Source: Cryptomeria japonica (lineage: Eukaryota; Streptophyta; Pinopsida; Cupressales; Cupressaceae). Taken from it: a DNA stretch of 64,000 bases. Below, piece after piece: positions 47,360-57,893 of this stretch (the stretch's first letter is position 1; the number at the start of each line of letters is the position of its first letter). A program made the translations under genes and the position numbers. Where the stretch lies: positions 192,228,270 through 192,292,269 of the forward strand of contig NC_081415.1 of NCBI RefSeq assembly GCF_030272615.1, written 5' to 3'. The notes under the pieces were generated by a model. That model saw only the letters and a program-made list of their open reading frames with translations. It did no database searches and was not told the DNA's origin.

Positions 47360-48073
47360 TTCATAGGTGTCATTTCTTCCCACAATCTTATTCTAGATTC
47401 AAATTTTTCCTTCTTAGATTTCCCATGATTTTTTGGGATCTTTCATCTTTCCTTTTGTCTTCCCCTATTATCAATAATCAAAGCACTGCCTAATGTCTCA
47501 CCTATCCTTTTCTATTGCATTTCCTTGTTAAGTATAACATAAATAACATCATCAAAATTTAAACTGTTCCAACCAAAGACAAACTTACAACCATGACCAA
47601 GCTATTCCATCTTTTTGGCAATGATCAAAAAATCAATAGAGCCTTAATCTCATAATCAAATGTCACTTTTACAAAATTTACTAACTAGTGAATGTTTTAA
47701 ACTCATTTAAATGACCAACAACATACCCACCTTCTAACATATTCATATTAAATAAACCTTTCGTAAGAAAGACTTTTCTGGAAGTTGAGGGTTTTTCATA
47801 TAATTTGTTGAATATCAAAATTAGGTCCATAATTGTTGTTTCATTTGATATGTTGAAAGCCACATACATTTTCAGGCACAATCACATTATTCTTAGTGTC
47901 TTTCTATCGAGAACCTCCCATTCTGGATCTGTCATATTTGTCGAATTCTTTGCTTTTCCATCCAATGGTAAGAAAAAATCCTTTTGATATAGATAATCTT
48001 TAATTTGAATCTTCTATAGTTGGTAGTTTTGGCTATTGAACTTTTCAACTTTGAAGTTGGCTTCTTTCACCAT
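47360..48073 (-). pseudogene. Copia D Gag fragment
   Basis: The minus strand from ATG 48073 gives a broken Copia Gag (UBN2_2 type): VEKFNSQNYQL, then KIQIKDYLYQKDFFLPLDGK, DPEWEVLDRKTLRIM, AFNISNETTIMDLILIFNKL, YEKPSTSRKVFLTKGLFNMN and GHLNEFKTF. There are stops where the conserved Trp and other residues would be. Reading degrades below about 47680, with faint basic pre-knuckle sequence to about 47360. It belongs to the LTR at 48136. Confidence 0.75.
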
Positions 48074-48121
48074 TGCTTCCACTCAAATCTGAAAAATCTT
48101 ACCAAAGGACTGGAATACATG

Positions 48122-48133
48122 GCTCTAATACCA
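48122..48133 (-). other. Copia D primer binding site
   Basis: The minus strand reads TGGTATTAGAGC, one change from the initiator-Met site, two bases from the LTR. Confidence 0.78.
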
Positions 48134-48135
48134 GT

Positions 48136-48641
48136 TGTTAGGTTTCAGGTAGACTAGGGTAGTAAAGAATATTAAAAATAATGTAAAATAAAAGAGGCAA
48201 AATAACAATTCATAATCACACCAATTGAATATGGTTCACCCAATGCGGGCTACATCCACATAAAAATAGTCATCCACTTTCTTTAATTATCCAACAAAGA
48301 GAAAAGTACAATATGACGATCTTTCACATTCTATTATCATTTATTTATCAAGCCCTTTTTGGCGATTTATAAAGGTGGGTTTACACACAAAAGTAATAAC
48401 TGACTCTTGTGTCAAATAATGTCAATGTTTTGGGGGGAGTGCTTCCCCCAACAACCGGGCAGTTGGGGGCATTTCCCTAGACCCCTACCGCAAGATCCAC
48501 CCCCAAGACCCTATTGGAGGGATCCTTCGCTCCAGGCCTTGTACCCCCTGCATTCTCCCATTAATTGATTTGGGGAAAAATATGGTTGACAAAGTCATGA
48601 AATTTAAGTCTAGGATCATGATCAATCATCACATACCAACA
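48136..48641 (-). repeat. Copia D LTR
   Basis: 506 bp running TGTTAGGTTTC to ATACCAACA on the plus strand. It contains GGTTCACCCAATGCGGGCTAC, a common Copia LTR word. It has the primer site on its left and a polypurine-like tract on its right. Confidence 0.72.
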
Positions 48642-48655
48642 ATCTTCCACTTAGA
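48642..48655 (-). other. Copia D polypurine-like tract on the outer side of the LTR
   Basis: The minus strand reads TCTAAGTGGAAGAT, the form of a Copia polypurine tract (AAGTGGGAGAT), directly against the upstream end of the LTR. Confidence 0.55.
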
Positions 48656-49830
48656 GAGTGATCAGGGTCCACACCAAATAGATAGTGTGTATTCAACTTT
48701 AAAGATAAAAGATGATATATAGTCAATCACAAATAAATCAATATTCCATTAAAACTATTACTATTGGTGCAAGATTTAGCAAAGGTACAACTCCACCATA
48801 CTACCTATCAACCTATGTCAACATCCTTTTTGATGTATTGGCTTCTAATTGGTCTATTCATCTCCACGTGGATCTACTTGTATGCTTGCAAGCTTTAAAT
48901 TTATAGGTAAGAAGACATGAAGATGTGAAGCATAGGCTACTTAAAGTGCAATGAAATGGTTTACACATTATGAATGCACATCTAATTGGTGGACTTAGCG
49001 CACAAACTCAATCATTCTTTACATATAAAAAAGAAGAGAGACAAGGATATAATGATGGAGAGAGGGAGATAGAGGTAGATGTATAGAGAGAGGGAGTTTT
49101 TTTATATATAAAATAACTCTTTATTTGTTATTTAATTTTTAATTTTTTTGCATTTTAAGGATGTAACACTCGAGAGATTAAGCATTAAGTAATATATAAA
49201 GTTAATTTAAGTGGATGCATATGAAGCTAGGACTTGTCCTTTAAGACCTTGTTTGCACACACACATCTACATCATTTGCTTAATGACTTACCATTGATCT
49301 CATGTGTTATATGAATATATGCAAAAAAATGAAAAAAAATACTAATTAACATCCCACGTCTCTTTAGCATACTCACTAAATAACAAGATCAACTACTAAT
49401 TCTAAATTCACAGTGTAAAAAACATATTTTTTACACTAAAAAAATTTGTTACATATTTTTAACACTATGAATTTAGAATTTGTAATTACATCTTATTGTG
49501 TAATTGTTACATGTTATTCTTTCTCTTATAATCTTAGACTATATCTTTTTCCTTAAAATGAATTTTTTTCAATTGAAAAAAAAATTAATAAACTAACTTC
49601 ATTTATCTAGGGCTTGAATTAAATTTAAATTCTTTCTCTTAAGCTACATTTTTTTCCTTATAATGACATTTTTTCAATCTAAAAAAATTAACGAACTAGT
49701 ATACTATCAAAAATATCATATTTGTTTATTATTCCACTTAAAAAATAATTATATTATTATATTATAATTAATATTAATTTATTATTATATTATGATATTG
49801 TAATCAATATTATATTATTATTAAGATATT
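48656..49830. other. AT-rich sequence, no gene seen
   Basis: About 1.2 kb. The first 100 bases may be the 3' end of another Copia D interior. An (GA)-rich patch lies at 49030-49100 and strongly AT-rich sequence at 49560-49830, the target of element E. Confidence 0.4.
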
Positions 49831-49835
49831 ACTAT

Positions 49836-50628
49836 TGTATACGGTGAAAATGGATACAGCAATATTGAAAGACTAAATGAATTCAACCACAAAACCCTAG
49901 CCTAACAACAACAAAGATCCACCATAACATATGAAGATTACCTAAGACAATGCAAATCAAATGAAATCACAAAGATTATACCATCACATGTCCAATAGGG
50001 TTTGAATCTCCATTCTTCCTATCTCCATTGATCTTGCTTGATACATTTGCTTTCAGATTTTGTATGTGCACAATCTGAGCTCAACAAAGAACGGAAATGT
50101 GGTTGCAAGTAGGATCGCATATGAAAGTTCAAAAGCGTAGTGTAGTCGAGTAATCACCGGGGTGCATAGTTGAGGGTTTGATAATGAAGGAAGCATCTCC
50201 TTATATAGAAGACACTATATGAATTGGAGGGATAAGATTGAGAGGTGTAAAAGATAAATGGTCGGCTATGATTAGAGGGTAGGTAGAAGAAATAATAAAA
50301 TAATAATAGGGTAGGTAGTGTAGGAATTAAGAGATGAATGACATGTGTCATAGGTAGAAAAGGTTAATGAATTAATTAAATAAATAAAGATTTATTTAAT
50401 TAATAGAGGAAGTGGGATCAATTAAATAAATAAGATATTTATTTAATTTAGGAAAAAAATAATTTAAATAAATAAATGTATTTATTTAAATGAGAAATAA
50501 GGCTAGAAGAGGATAAATGAATTAATTAAATAAATAAAGATTTATTTAATTAATAGAAGAATTAGGCTAAAGTAATTAAATAAATAAAATATTTATTTAA
50601 TTAGACATGACAATTTTAGGTGTCTACA
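49836..50628 (-). repeat. Element E 3' (left) LTR with five AT palindromes
   Basis: 793 bp. Near-perfect palindromes of about 28-34 bp occur at 50371-50404, 50421-50448, 50462-50491, 50521-50554 and 50573-50603, all variants of ATTAATTAAATAAA...TTTATTTAATTAAT. In element orientation they lie in the first third of the LTR (U3), upstream of the TATA box. Confidence 0.93.
50202..50210 (-). promoter_or_regulatory. putative TATA box, element E 3' LTR
   Basis: The minus strand reads CTATATAAGGAGATGC, followed by the expected leader. The 5' LTR carries the same box at about 62193-62201. Confidence 0.55.
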
Positions 50629-50642
50629 TTTTGCCCCTCTTT
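50629..50642 (-). other. Element E polypurine tract
   Basis: The minus strand reads AAAGAGGGGCAAAA, immediately before the 3' LTR. Confidence 0.8.
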
Positions 50643-51126
50643 GAGACAATGCAGCTTGTCGCGTTGTTTCAAAGAAGATAATATGAACTGATACAAAGTT
50701 GCCCCAAGATGGGAATGATATGCCCCCTTGAGAGATTGGATGAAAATGTCTGGAAAGATCGCAGACAATCTCTCGATAAGAAAGGAAGGCTAGAATGGAC
50801 TGACTGGATGGATGGAGTGACAGAGTCACGAGATAAAGAAGACTGACTGGGAGACTAGGGCTAGGGCTATGGCTAGGGCGGTCTATAAGATAGACCACAA
50901 GGGAAAACATCCTCATTCTCATCCACACATCCAAGAGATCAGAGTGCAAAGAAAGAATAGAGCAGCAACAGTCAACAGCGATGGCATTGGTGCATAGATT
51001 CGATTGTGTTCACCGATGAGTACCACAAAACCTCCTTGTACTTTGTTGCATTAAATGTTGTCATAAATGCATGTCAAGTAGCGCAATAAATGCATTTTAG
51101 GTATGTCAAAAAAAGGTCAAAAAATG

Positions 51127-51380
51127 CTGAGGCGCGTCCGTGTTGGTGCCAGGCACGTCTAGGTTAGCTAGGTGCGTCTATGTTTGTGCCAAGCGCGTTT
51201 GTGCAGGAAAAAACGTCTATGTCAAATGCGAGCGTTTCTGCGTTGTGCAGGCGCGTCTGTGCTATGTGGGCACATCTGTGTATGTCAGGCACGTCTGTAC
51301 AGAGCATAGGCACGTCTATGCAGTATGTAAGCACGTTTATGTCATGAAGGTGCGTTTGTGTCAAAAAATGTGCATTTATG
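51127..51380 (+). repeat. CGCGTCTGTG motif array upstream of the PMD gene
   Basis: About twelve degenerate copies of (G)CRCGTCTRTG, spaced 18-26 bases apart, many followed by a CAGGC or CAGTA-like word. They are in the sense direction of the PMD gene. The same motif occurs on the other strand in the gag leader. The short frames here (51140-51388 plus, 51164-51460 minus) are products of the repeat. Confidence 0.7.
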
Positions 51381-51392
51381 TCTTCTAGGGAA

Positions 51393-51867
51393 AATCGACA
51401 GTTCTGTGATGAACATATGCTGTCGATTGGATAATCTGTTGAGAGGATACACTCAAGCAAGTCCTCTAGGGAAGACTAGAATAATAAATAGGGCTAGGAT
51501 TGACAATTCTGTGACAGAACATACGTTGCCAATTAGGAAACTACTCAAGAGGATACACTCAAGCAAAGGCCCTAGGATAGGATAGATCGAGGCACTTTGT
51601 GATGAACAATGAGTACCAAGACATAGTACTTTGTGATGAGCAGGGAGTACTAATATGAGCAACACTTTGTGATGAACAGGGAGTGTAGATATGAGCAACA
51701 CTGTGTGATGAACAGGAAGTGCCAAGACACGTAGTACTTTGTGATGAATAGGAAGTACCATTAGGATAGAAGTAACACTTTGTAATGAACAGTGAGTGTC
51801 ACTAGGATAGAGTATCATAAGCACTTAAGATAAAAAGTAGCATTTTGTGATGAATAGGGAATGCCAC
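51393..51867. repeat. Array of nine stem-loops with a conserved loop and covarying stems
   Basis: Nine hairpins share a loop near TTGTGATGAACAGGG (first two: TTCTGTGATGAACATATG and a variant) but have different stems. 1: AATCGACAG/CTGTCGATT (51393-51401/51420-51428, perfect). 2: ATTGACAA/TTGCCAAT (51499/51526). 3: GGCACT/AGTACC (51591/51612). 4: TAGTACT/AGTACTA (51624/51646, perfect). 5: ACACT/AGTGT (51662/51682, perfect). 6: ACACT/AGTGC (51698/51718). 7: TAGTACT/AGTACCA (51732/51754). 8: ACACT/AGTGT (51775/51795, perfect). 9: GTAGCATT/AATGCCAC (51837/51860). All imperfect pairs are A-C on the plus strand, hence G-U on the minus strand. It lies between the PMD gene and the 3' LTR. No known element is recognised. 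Confidence 0.85.
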
Positions 51868-51880
51868 TATGACTGACATG

Positions 51881-51900
51881 ATTGATTTGTTTGACTGCAG
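51881..51900 (+). promoter_or_regulatory. putative 3' splice site before the PMD exon
   Basis: A pyrimidine-rich TTGATTTGTTTGACTGCAG ends at 51900. The PMD reading frame is open from the next base (GAG TAC CTA CCT) before the first ATG at 51913, suggesting that an upstream exon supplies the true start. Confidence 0.4.
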
Positions 51901-53836
51901 GAGTACCTACCTATGCTGGAGTCACTAGAGAGATTCCCATTGACTCAGAGGTTACGACCAGAGCTAACATTTGAGGACACAGCCGCAATTGAGGTTATGG
52001 GTTTGCGATTCATTATGTATGTGCCTAAGTTTCAGGCAAACATGGGATTGTTGACTGCTTTAGCTGAGAGATGGCACTCTGAGACATGCACGTTCCATTT
52101 GCTGATGGGTGAGATGACAGTCACCTTGGAGGATGTGTATAGGATTCTGAGGATACCGATCGATGGAGAGCTGATACCCTATGATCGAGACGAAGATAGG
52201 GATGCCTTGAGAAAAGTTTTTTCAGGATCCAGGACTAGAGATGAGGGCTGGACATGTGGCGTGGGACACGATGACACAAACTAGATTAGCATTACCAGTA
52301 GTGCTAGGAGGAGTGATCAGTGCGTTCTTATGTCCGGATAGGGCGACATGAGGGTTGGCTATGGATTGGGGGAGTACCTTGGAGACACTGGTGACATAGC
52401 ATACCAGATATGCTTGGGGACCGTGCATGCTGGCACACTTGTATTATGAGCTTCATCAGTTCGTATATCATGGATCTATAGGATTGGGCTGTGGAGTGAC
52501 ATTATTGTAGGTATGGGCTTATGAGCATCTATCGGTGACCTGACCGATACATTTCAGAGGCAGGGGCCATGGGTACAGTTTTGTGCATTTATATGATATG
52601 ATTACCTCGCAGTCGCGGATCGAGAGACTGGAGCACTGGCGCAGGGTCATTGATGAGATTGACACTGTGGTATGGAGACAGTATTGAGAGTGTGAGGCAT
52701 GGGAGAATGATGTAGTGGAGCTGCCATACACCTTCAGGAGCAGGTATTTGATTGGGCGGATGCCCTATGTACTGGAGAGGCAGTTGGTTGATAGGGTATG
52801 TAGGCAGTTTGGTAGGATTTAGCGGATGCCACGGGGTTCTGGGATGTATGCTCAGATAGTCAGGGATTAGGCACACTTCGGGCTGTTGTTATCATATGAT
52901 CAAGCAGTGATGCAGCTGGTAGAGATGGTGCCCATGCCTTGGGACATGTGGCCAGAGATAGAGGATGTAGGGATGGATGCAGAGTATACTATATATTTGG
53001 CTAAGCATCCATTTCCATGACTGACAGACCCAAGGGAGCAGATAGATGGAGATGGTGGGGGGGATGAGGAGGATGATGATGGAGATGGCAAAGGTAGAGG
53101 CCAACAGAGGAGGCGAGGGATGATAGTAGAGAGGAGAGTGGCTCCGCAGAAAGAGGGTGGGGAGGGGAGACAGGCTCGGGTGGTGAGAGGCCGAGGTGGT
53201 TTACCATTACAAGTGCCAACAACACAGGGTCTCAAATAGGTATAGGGACAGGGATAGGGGCAGGGGCGGCCACATGAGTAGCCACAGGTATAGGGGCATG
53301 AGTAGGAGGAGCAAGATGAGCTACTAGAGTTGAGGGAGGTCTGCCAGGGGTAGGCAGATGAGATCTAGGATCTGGAGCGGGAGACAACTAGGCTCAGGAG
53401 ACAGCTGAGGGACACAAAGCGGGAGAGGGATCAGGCCATTTAGTGCTATATAGAGGTTGAGACAACACTGAGGGAAGGGAGGCAAGCAGTAGAGGACACA
53501 GGAGTTGGTTATGCTTATGTTCTACGAGCCAGGGAGAAGATAGGCTATTGGAGAGACCTATACTATGGGGCTATGCCACCAGAGCAGCAGGCTAGGAGCT
53601 TTCGTAGACCATCGTGGACAACGACGACCATTGGAGGGAGGGACAGGAGACAGGTGTCTAGCGGTGGGGTTATGGGTCCTCCACTACCACCAGATAGAGG
53701 GGACAAGAGAGATGATCCTGGGGCGGGTCCTTCCAGGGCTCAAACTTCGTCAAGGCCAGCGGCTCCGAGGGAGGGAGTTCATCATAGCCTTAGAGGGCTC
53801 CCTATGTATCAGTTTTGTACCATTTTTGTACGATGA
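51901..53836 (+). pseudogene. Plant mobile domain (PMD, MAIN-like) gene, degenerate, antisense in element E
   Basis: PMD (PF10536) proteins include MAIN and MAIL1, which help silence transposons, and many transposon-borne copies. The first open part (51913-52284) has LRPELTFEDTAAIEVMGLRF, then LLTALAERWHSETCTFHLLM, GEMTVTLEDVYRILRIPIDG, the hallmark PMD region. At the T6 run 52217-52222 the frame shifts by one and stays collinear to the TGA at 53834: LCPDRAT, YAWGPCMLAHLYYELHQFVY, VELPYTFRSRYLIGR, MPWDMWPEIEDVGMDAEY. Next come an acidic patch, a Gln-rich then coiled-coil region and a Pro/Arg-rich tail. Seventeen in-frame stops (13 TAG, 4 TGA, no TAA) mark it as dead. It is on the strand opposite to gag-pol. 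Opposite-strand Pro/Ser frames at 52892-53235 are shadows. Confidence 0.85.
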
Positions 53837-55484
53837 TGTAGATACCTTCGGGTGATTTGTAGCCATATGATATTGAGATCATTGTATCATGACACTTATG
53901 ATTTTGAGATATATATGAGATTCATCCTTGCGGCAGCTATATGCATGTGTACCTATGTGATGAGATGTTTTTATGTGATGCTTATGATATGGATGCAAAT
54001 ATGTATATGATGGAATGCAATATTTTTGTTCTTTTATGTTTTTTAATGTGTTATGCCAATTCAAATGTGAATGTATGAAATGCAAATGAATATGATAATG
54101 TAAATGTAAAATGTGCTAATATGTGTTGTGTGTAGGATGTGATGTAATTGTGATATCTATATGTATGTATAAAATCCTTATATGTGATAATGCAGGTGCA
54201 AACTACATGAGATGCAAATGTTTTTGGTGTGTCATTATACTCAGTCATGTGATAGTAGGCTACATGGACTCAAGAAGGATGATGGAAGTCAATCAAGAAA
54301 GGGGGATGGAAGATAGAAGATATGAAAGTGAAAGAGCTTCTTGTGCATTATCATCATTGAGCTTTATTATGGCAAATAGGTTATGACAATCGAGGCATAT
54401 GTTCGACCCAAAAAGTCATTGTACCTATTTGCATGAAGATAAGACAGTCACAAACAAGGAATGCCCTAGTTCACACTAGACTCTCAGTGTCCTCATATCC
54501 TTGGACAAGTCATAGCATTACTACGAGACAATCCAAAGACAGCAAAAGAAAAATAGGTAACGATACCCCATCCTCACCTTTCTAGTCAAAGACATCCTAG
54601 AGATAAAATCTCTAGTCAGAGACATCTTGGAAAAGCTAAAAGACATGTCACCAGAAGATAAAATCAAAGAAAACCAAGACTCGACACCAACATCCACTAT
54701 AGTCCTCAAGTTTAGTGTCTCTTGTCACTTGTATAAGTCGTATTTGATTATGGTCACAATGTTTACTTTCACAAAAAGGATAGGTAGCACTGAACCATAA
54801 TGTTGTCTGAGTCTGTTGAAAGATTTGATTTGTTGAAGCCCATTGTTGTTGTTGTGTCTCATCTGAAACTGACTGAATCCATGCAACTTATACTTTATTG
54901 CGGAGAAGATGAAACTTTATTGCGGATTGGCGATGCGAATGTTGCTTTATTGTGGATTGTGTGTGTATAGACTGAATAAAATTGGAAGAAATTGTACTCC
55001 TCGAAACATGTTATGCTCTTAGTTCCACACCCATCACTAGATGTAGGATTTGCCTTAGCCACAAATAGGAGTTGATTTATTATGGATGGAAAGGGATGAA
55101 AAGGAATGTTATTATGAATGGCTAACCAATCTTAGGTAGATCAATAACAAGCCATGATGGGAATGGGTAAGTCTATTATGAATGAATAGGTTGTGAGTGT
55201 GTGCAAAGTGAAAGGATGAAATGGAATCCTAAAGGAGGGAGGAGAAATGTCCCTACACATGGCGTCGGTGACCCGGTTTTCACCATGGTACTTGCCCAGA
55301 GCGCCACCAAAGTGGTTTTCACTGTTGGATGGATTATTTCTCTTTACTTTACTTTTTTTTTTTTTTGTCACAAGGCGCCTGTTTGCTAGGTTTTCACCAA
55401 GTAACGATTTTTTATGTTTATGATTTTTTTTGTGTTTTGAATTTTTTGATTTTTTTGTATTTTGAATTAGGATATTCTAAAGAG
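53837..55484. other. Element E region between the two convergent genes
   Basis: No gene seen in about 1.6 kb. It should hold the 3' ends of both the plus-strand PMD and the minus-strand gag-pol transcripts. A T15 run lies near 55350-55367. Frames at 54123-54386 and 55141-55547 show no domain. Confidence 0.4.
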
Positions 55485-56732
55485 CTATGTGTAAAACCTA
55501 CAAAGGTGCATGTTGTTGATAGGATCATCCAAAGGTTCACCATCTAGAGTTGAAAGTTGATATGCACCGGATCCATAGGCTGTTGTAATGATATAAGGAC
55601 CAAGCCAATTTGGTTTGAATTTGCCCTTATTCTCTCTGTCTTGCTATTTTTTAGGATTTTCCTTGAGAACTAAGTCACCCACCTCAAATGTAAGAGGCAT
55701 AACCTTATTATTGTAGCTGCGTCGTTCCTTGACTGAATGAAGTGTAGCTCGAGTGACTGTCTTCCTTGATGAAGGAACTGAGATAGAACTACTAGTGTGT
55801 GGACTACACAAGCCCATATATGTGTCACCTAAAGAAGTTTGGACACCTTTGATAACAAAGTCCTTCGAGGAAGCTCCATTAAAGGTCCATGATGTATCAC
55901 CAGAAGGGAATGGATGTGTGAAACAAGTGGATGAGTTATGAAGGCTTATGATTACAAAAAGAAGTGAAAGTAGGATAGCATGATGGAGACTTAGGATCAA
56001 CAAGTATGCTTTTTGACGTAAAATTGTAGAACTTTTGCCCCCAGTTATTTTGGTATTAGGGGAGATCAACTCTTGTTCTTTTTGCTTCATAGGATTTTTA
56101 TCCTTGACTTTGATTTTTGTAGAGTCCAATAGATTTTGATTTTGATTTGGACTAAAGGACTTTTCTTTATTTTTGACTTCTAAATTTTTATTTTCAAAAC
56201 TTGATTTTTGATCCCCAATTAGTAAGGGCTTTTGTGATTCTTGTTGATCCAAGTCTGGGAGTGGAGTGGAAATGGAATGAGTGGATGAAATGGTAAATCT
56301 ATGTGAGTTCTCAAGAGCATTGGCGATACACTCAATAGATTCTTCACTAGAACCACTCTTAGGACTATTGATATCAAGAGGTGCTTGCACCACTAGAGGA
56401 GATTTGTATTCAAACTTAGTAGCCACAACACTAGGTGGTTCATACCCAATTCCTTGATATTGCAAATTGCTTATAGATTGTTCCTGTTGACTGAATACCT
56501 TAGCAGATAGTGGGAGTTGATCAACATGAAAGATATACTCATCACATCCCAGGTCTTTAACCTTGAATTTTTGTTTGATCTCTACTTGTTTTGATGTAGA
56601 AGCTTTCAAGGATTCTAGATCCACATATGTTGAAGGTGGAATAGCCTCTTGATTGACTGGTATTGTTATTTCTGATCTAGGTTGCAGATTGTTGCAATAT
56701 ATGAATGGATTTGGGTTAGCTTTGACGGTCAC
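55485..56732 (-). pseudogene. Element E linker, hydrophobic segment and integrase tail
   Basis: In the same frame as gag and protease. The N-terminal 230 residues are a Ser/Lys/Gln-rich linker without a recognised fold. A hydrophobic stretch, LLILSLHHAILLSLLFVIIS (about residues 244-263), could span a membrane. The C-terminal part reads ATLHSVKERRSYNNKVMPLT, then FEVGDLVLKENPKK, TAG (55644-55646), then in frame KFKPNWLGPYIITTAYGSGA and a final TAG at 55485-55487. This is the C-terminal end of a Gypsy integrase (GDLVL, GP-Y-I). The RT, RNase H and integrase core that should precede it are absent, so an in-frame deletion or fusion is inferred. Confidence 0.78.
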
Positions 56733-56762
56733 TTCAACTCCATTGTGTGGAAACTTGATACA

Positions 56763-57842
56763 TCAATGATATGTAGATGGTACTGTGCTCATCTCATGAA
56801 TCCATGGACGTCCTAAAAGTATGTTGTATGTGAGCTCTAGATCAAGGACTTGACAAACCACATCTTTTGTAACTAGCCCAACTCTAAGAGGTAAGGTGAT
56901 TGTGCCTTTGGATGAGTGCTCTTCATCATCATATGCCTTGATGATAATTTTGTTTGTAGAATTCACAGCCTTTTCAGAATATCCCAATTATTTTATTATG
57001 CTCAATGTAAAAATGTTTAGACCTGCTCCTCCATTTATCAGGACTCGTTTTATTTGATGTTTGTGTAGGAAAGCTTCAATGTGTAAAGGTGCATTATGTG
57101 GCTGACTTATGGAGGCGTCATCGGCTTCTGTGAATGTAAGGGAGTGTGGAATAGAAAGGTATCCCACCATGGCTTGAAACTGGTCCACGTTCAGATCAGT
57201 AGGGACCGTAGTGTCTCTCAAGATTTTGTCAAGAATAGCTTTATGTGTGGGGGATATGCGTAAGAGCTCAAGGATTGAGATAAGCGCGGGTGTCTTCCCC
57301 AATTGTTCTACAAGGTTATACTCAGGTTTGGTTGATGAGGAAGCAGTTTTTTTAGCTGGAGCACCTTGTAAAGTGAATTTACCTCGGCGAGTTGTAACAT
57401 TACATTCAGAGGTAGGTTCGGAAGAAGATCCAATGCCTTTTAGGACAATCTTAGGTCTATGGGTAGAATTCTCAGGCATTTTGTCCTTGATGATAATGGT
57501 AGAGACATAATTGTCCATTGAAATGTGATTGATAGTTGAATCATAGTTATAAGATGCTTTGGTATAGTTGGTTTGGTCATCTGTGGCTTTAGATTTTCTC
57601 TTCTCATGCTTTGGGAATGGTTCCTTAAACATTTCATGTTCTTGGTTGGATGAATGCCCTTCAATCTCAATGTCACCTCTATCAATGAGATCTTGTATGA
57701 TGTTCTTCAATCGATGAAAATTTCCTATCTTATGACCTTTGCTCTTATGAAATTCACAATACTCATCATCATTCCACCAATTTGGTTTAACCTTTGGCTC
57801 ATATGGAGGCAAATCTAGAATTGTTATTATCTTGTTTGCCAC
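56763..57842 (-). pseudogene. Element E zinc-binding region and retropepsin
   Basis: The frame opens with WWNDDEYCEFHKSKGHKIGN and FHRLKNIIQDLIDRG, the C-x2-H-x3-G-H variant zinc motif of Tat/Ogre-type Gypsy Gag (the last Cys position is N/F here). Then YNLVEQLGKTPALISILELL, the conserved pre-protease segment, and RVLINGGAGLNIFTLSIIK, the protease active site with Asn for Asp (usual V-D-G-G-A/S-G). An in-frame stop at 56988 follows, then ITLPLRVGLVTKDVVCQVLD and YNILLGRPWIHEMSTVPSTY, the C-terminal protease flap and body. It is collinear with the element G protease. Confidence 0.85.
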
Positions 57843-57893
57843 TAGCTTTTTGAAAACGAACTCAAGTGGTTCTCCAAATAGAGTGTACTTCCT

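Noticed and set aside
51393-51867. Evenly spaced short repeats considered as a CRISPR-like array
   Set aside because: The conserved part is a hairpin loop, the spacers are themselves related, the spacing is uneven, and the DNA is plant nuclear sequence.
52892-53235. Pro/Ser-rich minus-strand frames of 70-111 aa
   Set aside because: They are shadows of the GC-rich acidic and Arg-rich part of the PMD frame on the other strand.
51901-53836. PMD frame considered as an intact host gene
   Set aside because: It has a frameshift at a T6 run and 17 in-frame stops, and lies between LTRs that share a perfect target duplication.
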